DNA of 12,629 bases. Source: Spirochaetales bacterium (lineage in GTDB: Bacteria; Spirochaetota; Spirochaetia; SZUA-6). This document shows positions 6,374 to 12,629 of the stretch, in pieces (within the stretch, counting starts at the first letter, position 1; every line of letters begins with the position of its first letter). The stretch spans positions 1 through 12,629 of the forward strand of contig QILZ01000052.1 in NCBI GenBank assembly GCA_003233545.1, in the 5' to 3' direction. A program made the translations under genes and the position numbers. The notes below the pieces were generated by a model, which saw only the letters and a program-made list of their open reading frames with translations, was not told the origin of the DNA and did no database searches.

Positions 6374-7826
6374 AGAACTTCCTCAGCAGGATACCGAGGT
6401 AAAAACCGAACTTTCCAGGGATTTAAACCTCTTCCAGATAACCATGATGGGTCTTGGAATGATGATCGTTCTCGGCATCGGTAATTCCATCTACATAACA
6501 GGCCCGGGAGGGGTTATATTAACCTTTACACTTAACGGCTTACTCGCCCTCTTTACCGCCATGTCGTATGCGGAGTTAAGCTCCGCCATACCCAAAGCCG
6601 GCGGAACATACAACTTTGCCAGGATCGGATTCGGAAAGGGGATAAGCTTTATTTCGGGATGGATGGAATGGTTTGCATCGAGTGTTGCAGGGAGCATGTA
6701 TGCGGTAACCTTTGCAATCTATACCCTGCGCTATTTCGAGCAGATAGGCATGCTCGCCTGGTTTCCTCCGCGGTATTCGGAATTGTTTATAAAACCCGTT
6801 GCAGTACTTATCGCCCTCTTCTTTATCTATATAAACTACAGGGGAGCATCCGAAACCGGCAAAATCGGTGCCCTGATAACGGTAGCACAAACCGCTTTTA
6901 TGATTTTCATAGGAATTACAGGAATAATCGTTGCCGTTAAAGATCCTTCGAGACTGCAGAATTTTAAACCTTTTCTGCCAAATGGATGGTCGAAACTGCT
7001 CGTTACCATGGGATTTACATATGTGGCTTTCGAAGGCTACGAGGTTATCGCACAGGCCGGCGACGAAACTATCGAACCCCGCAAGAACCTGCCGAAAGCT
7101 ATGCTCTATTCGGTCTATATTGTATGCCTGACCTACATTGCCGTTGCCTTTGCTACCATAGTTGCGGTTAAGGCGGGTTCCCCGGGTGTTACAGGAGAAC
7201 CATGGCGATGGATCGGAAGTTTCAGGGAAAAGGGCTTCGGGGAAGCTGTTGCACGTTTAATTCCCGCAGGAAATTTTCTTTTGACCCTTGCGGTTATTTT
7301 TTCTTCCACATCGGCACTTAATGCCACAATATACTCTGCAACGAGGACTTCCTATGCACTCGGCAGAGACGGAATGCTTCCTGCGGTTTTTGCAAAGATA
7401 TCGGAAAAGAGGAAAACCCCTTCCATGGCCCTTTTTTTTACATCGGTTATAATTATTTCGCTCGCTGTTTTTCTTCCGATAGTACATGTAGCTTCCAGTG
7501 CAAGCATAATGTTTTTATTCCTGTTTTTTATTGTCAACCTTTCCGTGATAAAAATACGCTACAATATGGGGGACGAACTTTCCTACGGATATCTCTCTCC
7601 GTTCTTTCCCGTGTTTCCTGTTGCGGCGATTATTCTCCAGATTGCACTTGCCATATGGCTGGCTCACATGAGCCTGATAGCATGGATCGTAGCCCCGGCA
7701 TGGATAATTTTAGGGATTATTGCATATTTTTTATACTCAAAAAAACATGCATCTACCGTAGAGGGTGATATCCGTGTATACTGGAAGAAGAAAGAGCACC
7801 GGAAACAGGCGAAGCTTACAGGGTGA
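6366..7826 (+). CDS. APC-superfamily amino-acid permease
   Basis: 486 residues with about 12 membrane segments, the normal size for amino acid-polyamine-organocation permeases. Seen: the first helix with the glycine-rich substrate-binding break (MMGLGMMIVLGIGNSIYI, about 27-44), then SYAELSSAIPKAGGTY (67-82), the conserved APC loop. A mid-protein GFTYVAFEGYEVIAQAGDE segment follows (about 216-234), with NLPKAM after it. The cytosolic C-terminal tail is short and basic. Substrate is not assignable; an amino acid taken up by H+ or Na+ symport or by exchange is likely. The start ATG 6366 lies inside the end of the small membrane protein gene, with AAAGAG just upstream. The Usp gene begins at its stop codon. 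Related permeases in many prokaryotes carry a C-terminal Usp domain; here that domain is a separate, coupled gene. Confidence 0.9.
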   Translation: MGKELPQQDTEVKTELSRDLNLFQITMMGLGMMIVLGIGNSIYITGPGGVILTFTLNGLLALFTAMSYAELSSAIPKAGGTYNFARIGFGKGISFISGWMEWFASSVAGSMYAVTFAIYTLRYFEQIGMLAWFPPRYSELFIKPVAVLIALFFIYINYRGASETGKIGALITVAQTAFMIFIGITGIIVAVKDPSRLQNFKPFLPNGWSKLLVTMGFTYVAFEGYEVIAQAGDETIEPRKNLPKAMLYSVYIVCLTYIAVAFATIVAVKAGSPGVTGEPWRWIGSFREKGFGEAVARLIPAGNFLLTLAVIFSSTSALNATIYSATRTSYALGRDGMLPAVFAKISEKRKTPSMALFFTSVIIISLAVFLPIVHVASSASIMFLFLFFIVNLSVIKIRYNMGDELSYGYLSPFFPVFPVAAIILQIALAIWLAHMSLIAWIVAPAWIILGIIAYFLYSKKHASTVEGDIRVYWKKKEHRKQAKLTG

Positions 7827-8632
7827 TGATCCCGATCGCCAATCCCGACAATGCATTTTCTTTAATAAACAACACTTTAAAACTATGCGGCAGACGCAAA
7901 GCAAGGATCAAACTGCTTCATATGATTACCGTACCGGACCAGGTCCCCCTGGCAGATGCACTGACTCATATAACAGAGGGAAGGGAAGGTATTATCGAAG
8001 CGATGCTGTACCTACGCCCGTGGTTCCCGATAACAACAACACTGCGTTACGGCAGAAACACAGCGCGCGGTATAATAAGTGCCGTACGTGAAAAAAAAAT
8101 CAATCTCCTCATTATGGGGTGGCATGGACGAAGGGAGGATAAAAGGTTTAACTTAGGAAGCATTATCGATCCTGTTATAAGCCGTTCGCCGAGTGATATT
8201 ATTATTCTCAAAGACTGTGCCAATAAAACCTTTAAGGATATTTTAGTCCCCCTGTACGGCGATTATAATGATACCTTCTCTTTAGAAACCGCAGCTTACC
8301 TGCTCGATTCGGACGGCGGCAGGATTACCGCACTGTATCTGCCGGGAAAGAAAAAACATCAAACACAGAAACAGATTAAGAATCTTTTAAAAGATATAAA
8401 CGACTCAGAGATAAACATCGGGATAAAATATTCTACGGCACGGGATAAGGTCAGGACCGTTTTAAATGCCTCCCGTTACTTCGATCTCGTTGTTATCGGT
8501 ATCGAGGACCGTTTTTTAGCTCATCTGGGAATGCCTTCGACATCGGAAATTATATCGAGCAGATGCCGGACACCGCTTGCTTTGGTAAAATCATCGCGCA
8601 GGATAATTTCCTGGACAAAACAGTGGATATAA
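7823..8632 (+). CDS. Tandem universal stress protein (UspA-like), coupled to the permease
   Basis: 269 residues containing two Usp domains. In the first (about 1-131) the ATP-binding signature G-x2-G-x9-G-S is complete: G99 and G102 in MGWHG, then G112-S113 in NLGS. The second (about 137-262) keeps the fold pattern (DLVVIGIEDRFLAHLG) but has lost the second glycine, so it is probably a non-binding partner half. The opening MIPIANPDNAFSLINNTLKL resembles Usp domains attached to APC permeases. Start: GTG 7823 overlaps the permease stop by 4 nt; ATG 7826 in the same frame overlaps by 1 nt (TGATG) and is equally possible. Likely role: an adenine-nucleotide-dependent regulator of the permease or the whole operon. 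The gene ends 5 bp from a convergent gene. Confidence 0.85.
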   Translation: MMIPIANPDNAFSLINNTLKLCGRRKARIKLLHMITVPDQVPLADALTHITEGREGIIEAMLYLRPWFPITTTLRYGRNTARGIISAVREKKINLLIMGWHGRREDKRFNLGSIIDPVISRSPSDIIILKDCANKTFKDILVPLYGDYNDTFSLETAAYLLDSDGGRITALYLPGKKKHQTQKQIKNLLKDINDSEINIGIKYSTARDKVRTVLNASRYFDLVVIGIEDRFLAHLGMPSTSEIISSRCRTPLALVKSSRRIISWTKQWI

Positions 8633-8637
8633 ACATT

Positions 8638-9084
8638 TTAAATGGTAACAATTTTTTCCGGCGATATTTCCTGCAGAAATATTTTTAAAAATCTGCCCGA
8701 AGATTCGACTGTATATCTCTTCGGAAAATAAGTTTCCGAGAAAAAAAACAGTACATCAGCCAGATCCTGGTAAGATTCCAGTACCGAGTACCTGTAGTAA
8801 CATACATGATTCTCAAGAATGTTCTTAATTTTTACATCGGTTTCCAGTAAAGGGTCGGAAACCTCACGTATCGCATTTCTTAAACCGCCGAACCATGCAC
8901 GCTGCACCCGTAACAGGTTGAGTTTTTTCTTTTTATCCTGATAGTACAATTCGAATATACCCGACATTCCGGGTACACCGGTAATAATGGAATATTTCTC
9001 CGCTATAGCAAACTTCGACCACCGTACCGTGTAATAAACATTAGTACCGTCTATCTTTTTTGTAACGACAAAATTCATAGCCAT
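8638..9084 (-). CDS. Conserved-looking hypothetical protein, 148 residues
   Basis: I do not recognise a characterised family. The protein is soluble, rich in aromatic residues, with no signal peptide or membrane segment. The N-terminal half looks beta-rich (FVVTKKIDGTNVYYTVRWS, then SGIFELYYQDKKKKLNLL). The C-terminal half is more helical (WFGGLRNAIREVSDPLLE, then ENHVCYYRYSVLESYQDLADVLFFF). Codon use is like that of neighbours, and a near-consensus promoter precedes it, so it is very likely a real gene transcribed alone. Two starts are possible: ATG 9084 and ATG 9078. Neither has a ribosome site. It is convergent with the Usp gene, the two stops lying 5 bp apart with no terminator between, so transcripts may overlap. 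Confidence 0.75.
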   Translation of the reverse strand: MAMNFVVTKKIDGTNVYYTVRWSKFAIAEKYSIITGVPGMSGIFELYYQDKKKKLNLLRVQRAWFGGLRNAIREVSDPLLETDVKIKNILENHVCYYRYSVLESYQDLADVLFFFSETYFPKRYTVESSGRFLKIFLQEISPEKIVTI

Positions 9085-9094
9085 GCAGTAAAAG

Positions 9095-9122
9095 ATTATA
9101 ATATAAAATTACGGAGTATCAA
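9095..9122 (-). promoter_or_regulatory. Near-consensus sigma-70 promoter for the 148-residue protein
   Basis: On the minus strand TTGATA (9122-9117, five of six -35 bases) is followed after 16 bp by a perfect TATAAT (9100-9095). It lies in the 56-bp gap after cbiB. The -10 box ends 10 nt before ATG 9084, so transcription would begin only a few bases from the start codon and the message would be nearly leaderless, or have about a 10-nt leader if ATG 9078 is used. Confidence 0.65.
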
Positions 9123-9140
9123 TAGCAATACCGGCATTAC

Positions 9141-10112
9141 CTATAATAACAAAGCAGTACCATAGGCGAAAAGAAGAAATAATACTGCCGCTGCATACAC
9201 TATCCTGATGGAGGCGGAAATCAGCTTTCGATTAACAGGATGCAAATCATCGCCGATCCCCGGTTTATGAACGACTTCTCCGAAGTAAACTCCCGGTCCG
9301 GAAAGTTCTATTCCAAGCGCCCCGGCCATTGCCGCTTCGGGATACCCGGCATTCGGACTCTTTAATTTTGCATGATCTCTGATCATAATCTTAAATGCCC
9401 TGATGATCTTTCCCCCGGAAAGGGGTGCTGCGAGGCAGATGAGAACTCCCGTAATCCGGGCAGGGATAAAATTAACAACATCATCGAGCAAAGCGGCGGT
9501 TCTTCCGAAGTTTATATACCTTTCGGTTTTGTATCCCCACATGGCATCGAGTGTATTTATCACCCGGTATGCAAGTGCTCCGGGAACTCCGAAAAGAAGC
9601 CCCCAGAACAGGGGAGCGATTACAGAGTCGCAGCTGTTTTCACCGATGCTCTCTATGGTGCACTTTATAACGGCCTTTTCATCGAGATGCCCGGTATCCC
9701 TGGTGATTAAAAAAGATACACGTCTTCTTGCATCTTTAAGATTACCGGTGGAAAGAGCTTTTTTAACCCGTATCCCGTGGATTGTCAGGTCTTTTAAAGC
9801 AATTGTAAAGTAGATGGTAACCATCGACAGTACTTTTCCAGCCACGGGGTAGGGGAAAAGGGACTTCCGTAAGATAAGGAAAATACCGCAGGTAATGACA
9901 AGAGTACTAAAGGTTCCGATCGTTCCTGCGATTTTTTCAGGAAGCTTAACAGTGCGCAGGATGTTTTCCGTTTTAGTGATAAGCTTTCCTATAAGGCGCA
10001 CCGGATGAAGGGCAAAAACCGGATCCCCGAAGATAAAATCTATAAATAATGCTGCTGTAATGAAAACGAGGTTGCGGGAATAAAGTCCCGAAATTAGTCC
10101 GGACACCATCAT
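9141..10112 (-). CDS. cbiB: Adenosylcobinamide-phosphate synthase CbiB (CobD in aerobic nomenclature)
   Basis: 323 residues, usual length for this integral membrane enzyme. It joins the aminopropanol (phosphate) side arm to adenosylcobyric acid, giving adenosylcobinamide (phosphate). Seen: the N-terminal signature FIDFIFGDPVFALHPVRLIG (about 23-42); TIESIGENSCDSVIAPLFW (152-170), the family's most conserved block; DAMWGYKTERYINFGRTAALLDD (179-201), and KSPNAGYPEAAMAGALG (251-267). About four hydrophobic segments are present. It starts 4 bp after the stop of the cobyric acid synthase fusion gene; ATG 10112 and ATG 10109 are both possible, and the AAGG ribosome site is better spaced for 10109. 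Upstream it is clearly cotranscribed with that gene, whose aminotransferase half makes the CbiB co-substrate. Confidence 0.93.
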   Translation of the reverse strand: MMVSGLISGLYSRNLVFITAALFIDFIFGDPVFALHPVRLIGKLITKTENILRTVKLPEKIAGTIGTFSTLVITCGIFLILRKSLFPYPVAGKVLSMVTIYFTIALKDLTIHGIRVKKALSTGNLKDARRRVSFLITRDTGHLDEKAVIKCTIESIGENSCDSVIAPLFWGLLFGVPGALAYRVINTLDAMWGYKTERYINFGRTAALLDDVVNFIPARITGVLICLAAPLSGGKIIRAFKIMIRDHAKLKSPNAGYPEAAMAGALGIELSGPGVYFGEVVHKPGIGDDLHPVNRKLISASIRIVYAAAVLFLLFAYGTALLL

Positions 10113-10116
10113 AGCC

Positions 10117-12629
10117 TTATAATCCCATAATCTTTTTTAAATAATCCATATCGAGGTGAACTTTAAGAATTCCGGCAAGTTTGTCCAGCTCGTTGTCCGG
10201 ATTATAAAGATGGGTGACGGCATCTTTTTTTTCAAGTCCCTTTTTTTCCCTTAAGGTATTCAGGAACCACCGCCGGAAGCGGTCATTGTCAAAGATGCCG
10301 TGGAGATATGTCCCCCAGATGCTGCCGTCGAAGGTAGATGCTCCAAGAAGATGCTCTCTACTCCCTAAAATAAGCTTTGCACCTGTAATTTTTGAAATAC
10401 CATGGTGTATTTCGTATCCCCTGACAGGAAGCCCGGAAGGATAGTGAACTGTTTCAACTTCCTTTAATTGCTTGGTGTTATAAAAGATAGTCTCTATACC
10501 GAGAAGTCCCATCCCTCCGGCGGTTTCTTTTTCGGATTCAATATGATCCGGATCTATGATCTTTTTACCGAGCATCTGGAAACCTCCGCAGATTCCGATA
10601 ATGGATATATCTGTTTTTAACATCATCTCTGTAAGTGCCGGGATAAACCCATGGGATACCAGAAAATCCAGATCCCTTATGACATTTTTACTCCCGGGAA
10701 TAATAATTGCATCCAGATCAGCGGTAATATCACCGGTACTTTTAAGGATCTTAACGAGAACTTCCGCTTCCTGATTAAGGGGATCCAAATCGGTGAAATT
10801 AGATATATAAGGAAGATCGAAAACGCCGATGGTAAGTTCATGGTCCTGATTATCCGATGAGGCGGAATAAACCGGTTCTTTAAAGGAAACAGAATCCTCC
10901 TCCGGGAGCTGTATCTTTTTCATGTAAGGAACAACGCCGACAACCGGTATGCCGGTACGTTTTTTAAGGTATTCATGAGCACTTTTAAGAAGTCCCTCAT
11001 CACCACGAAATTTATTAACGATAAAACCCTTAACCAGATTACGTTCCCATTCTTCAAAAACCTCCATGGTTCCGATGAAAGAAGCATAGACACCGCCCCG
11101 GTCGATATCACCGACTATGAGTACAGGAGCTTCCGCATACCGGGCCATCTTCATATTTACGATGTCACCTTCTTTTAAGTTAATCTCACCCGGACTGCCG
11201 GCACCTTCGAGAATGATTGCATCATACTCCGAAGAAAGACTATCGTAACTCTCTTCTACCACCTTTTTTGCCCTGGTTTTTACCTCCTTCCAGTTTTCAG
11301 AGGTAATAAAACCGGCAGGAAGTCCCGAAAGTATAACTTCGGACCCCCGGTCATTTGTGGGTTTAAGCAGGAGGGGGTTCATTCTGACATCAGGAGGAAT
11401 CCCGGCAGCCCGGGCCTGGAGTGCCTGTGCTCTGCCTATCTCCCTGCCATTGGGAGTAACCGCAGAGTTAAGTGCCATATTCTGGGCTTTAAAAGGAGCA
11501 ACCCGAATCCCTTCCTGACGGAGAATCCGGCAGAGACCTGCTGTAATAAGGCTTTTTCCGGCATTCGATGACGTCCCCTGGATCATAAGGGCGGGAGTTT
11601 TCGCTGTTCTGCGGGATATCAGTCTTTGTGGGGAAGAATCTTTCGGCATGGCAAAACCGGCATCCCGTGCAAACGCCTTAAGAGCTTCCAGAAGTACCAA
11701 ATTTTCTTTTTCTTTACGGACGGCAATTCTAAAGAAGGAACTGTCGAGTCCTTTAAAGGAAGAACAGTCACGGACAGCAATGCGTTTTTTTAAAAGAAAG
11801 TCTAAGAGCTCTTTAACTGCCGGTGTATCGTTTAAGGTTTTAATAAGGAGAAAGTTTGCCCGGGATGGGAAAACCTTAAGCCATGGGAACCGCACTAACC
11901 CGTCGATAAGACCGGTTCGCAGTTTACCTGTCACGGTAACCGTTTCAGTTTGATATCTTTCATCCAGTAAAGCTCTCTCTCCCACATTAAGCGCAAGGGT
12001 ATTCACCGACCATGGGGGCTGCAGATCTTTAAGCTTAACAATAAACTCCGGAGAGGCAATACAGTATCCCAGGCGCAGCCCCGGTATCGCGTAGAACTTT
12101 GTCATGGAGCGGATTATTATGATATTCTCCGGCATATTTTTTGCGATACACCCTGCCAAAGAGGTATAGCCCGGAATAAAACCTGCAAAGGATTCGTCGA
12201 TACAGAAAAAGGTATCCCTGTGCTTTTCTGCAAGAGAAACGATGATATCCGGGTTTACCAGGGTTCCGGTGGGATTATTCGGCTGTCCGATAAATACAAG
12301 TTTGTTACCCGGGCTGTTGTATAATTTTAGGCTCAGCAGGTCAGGATCGAGTAAAAAGTTGTTCTCCTCCTTAAGTACAAGCTGCTCTGTTTTAAATGTC
12401 CGGCAGCTGCGTTCGTATTCCCCGTAGGAGGGGACGGGGATAATAACAAGGCCGGGTTTTATGACACGGGGAATAAGATCAATCAGCTCGCCGGCACCAT
12501 TAGCTCCGAGTATCATATCTCCGGATACACTGTGATGTCTCGATACGGCTTTAATAAAATGTTTCTGTTCCCGGTCAGGGTAATGCACCAGGGAGCTTAT
12601 GCTGCGGCTCACCTCTCCCCTTAACCATG
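10117..12629 (-). CDS. cobQ: Fusion of L-threonine-phosphate decarboxylase-like aminotransferase and cobyric acid synthase (5' end outside window)
   Basis: Two enzymes in one chain (residues numbered from GTG 12612). Residues 1 to about 325: class I/II PLP enzyme resembling CobD, which decarboxylates threonine phosphate to aminopropanol phosphate. Seen: PNNPTG (111-116), D139, Schiff-base lysine K172 in MTKFYAIPGLRLGY, and FFRIAVR (303-299 region). Residues about 340-831: cobyric acid synthase CbiP/CobQ, which amidates adenosylcobyrinate a,c-diamide. Seen: the P-loop-like IQGTSSNAGKS (344-354), LEGAGSPGEINL (468-479), and a class-I glutamine amidotransferase with C675 in GICGGFQMLG and H771 in TYLHGIF. 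Both halves look intact. The frame stays open upstream of 12612 to the window edge (WLRGEV then SRS), and the missing 30-40 residues are those expected for the CobD N-terminus. The true start is therefore beyond 12629. Confidence 0.92.
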   Translation of the reverse strand, partial: WLRGEVSRSISSLVHYPDREQKHFIKAVSRHHSVSGDMILGANGAGELIDLIPRVIKPGLVIIPVPSYGEYERSCRTFKTEQLVLKEENNFLLDPDLLSLKLYNSPGNKLVFIGQPNNPTGTLVNPDIIVSLAEKHRDTFFCIDESFAGFIPGYTSLAGCIAKNMPENIIIIRSMTKFYAIPGLRLGYCIASPEFIVKLKDLQPPWSVNTLALNVGERALLDERYQTETVTVTGKLRTGLIDGLVRFPWLKVFPSRANFLLIKTLNDTPAVKELLDFLLKKRIAVRDCSSFKGLDSSFFRIAVRKEKENLVLLEALKAFARDAGFAMPKDSSPQRLISRRTAKTPALMIQGTSSNAGKSLITAGLCRILRQEGIRVAPFKAQNMALNSAVTPNGREIGRAQALQARAAGIPPDVRMNPLLLKPTNDRGSEVILSGLPAGFITSENWKEVKTRAKKVVEESYDSLSSEYDAIILEGAGSPGEINLKEGDIVNMKMARYAEAPVLIVGDIDRGGVYASFIGTMEVFEEWERNLVKGFIVNKFRGDEGLLKSAHEYLKKRTGIPVVGVVPYMKKIQLPEEDSVSFKEPVYSASSDNQDHELTIGVFDLPYISNFTDLDPLNQEAEVLVKILKSTGDITADLDAIIIPGSKNVIRDLDFLVSHGFIPALTEMMLKTDISIIGICGGFQMLGKKIIDPDHIESEKETAGGMGLLGIETIFYNTKQLKEVETVHYPSGLPVRGYEIHHGISKITGAKLILGSREHLLGASTFDGSIWGTYLHGIFDNDRFRRWFLNTLREKKGLEKKDAVTHLYNPDNELDKLAGILKVHLDMDYLKKIMGL

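Noticed and set aside
7765..8091. 108-codon plus-strand frame across the permease-Usp junction
   Set aside because: It overlaps the end of the permease and the well-supported Usp domain in another frame; composition is atypical.
9372..9813. Two plus-strand frames of 112 and 136 codons
   Set aside because: Both lie opposite the conserved core of cbiB and have no start signals.
12610..12612. GTG at 12612 as the true start of the fusion gene
   Set aside because: The frame is open upstream to the window edge and the sequence there continues the CobD-like N-terminal pattern; a complete homologue has about 30-40 more residues.

Overview
The window is about 12.6 kb of gene-dense bacterial DNA of moderate G+C with no mobile element, RNA gene or CRISPR array that I can see. 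The content (iron-dependent alcohol dehydrogenase, ECF-type cobalt transporter remains, late cobalamin genes, CPA2 antiporter, PTS-type EIIA) fits an anaerobic or fermentative bacterium. A spirochaete is my best guess from the overall look of the proteins, but nothing in the window proves it.

Left arm (1-3466, minus strand). Reading leftward there is a collapsed cobalt-transporter gene (a cbiM/cbiO deletion chimera), a ModE-like winged-helix regulator with no effector domain, an iron-containing alcohol dehydrogenase, and a class-V, cysteine-desulfurase-like aminotransferase that runs off the left edge. Spacings are short (56, 48 and 15 bp), so they may be cotranscribed, although a candidate promoter sits just upstream of the regulator.

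Middle (3671-8632, plus strand). A compact run of six genes: a CPA2 cation/proton antiporter, a CBS-pair protein, a PTS EIIA domain fused to an unassigned C-terminal domain, a 53-residue single-pass membrane protein, an APC amino-acid permease whose start overlaps that small gene, and a tandem universal stress protein translationally coupled to the permease. Two transporters are thus packed with a phosphorylation-type module (EIIA) and two likely nucleotide-binding modules (CBS, Usp). This is the most system-like part of the window. The 204-bp divergent region before it (3467-3670) is rich in dyad symmetry. An internal promoter candidate precedes the small membrane protein gene.

Right arm (8638-12629, minus strand). 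A 148-residue protein of unknown function with a near-consensus promoter converges on the Usp gene. Upstream of it lie cbiB (adenosylcobinamide-phosphate synthase) and a large fusion of an L-threonine-phosphate decarboxylase-like aminotransferase with cobyric acid synthase. The fusion gene extends past the right edge of the window: the apparent GTG start at 12612 is internal.

Together the two minus-strand arms suggest a cobalamin locus that has lost its cobalt transporter to nested deletions, while the aminopropanol-arm and amidation enzymes (CobD-like, CbiP, CbiB) remain intact.
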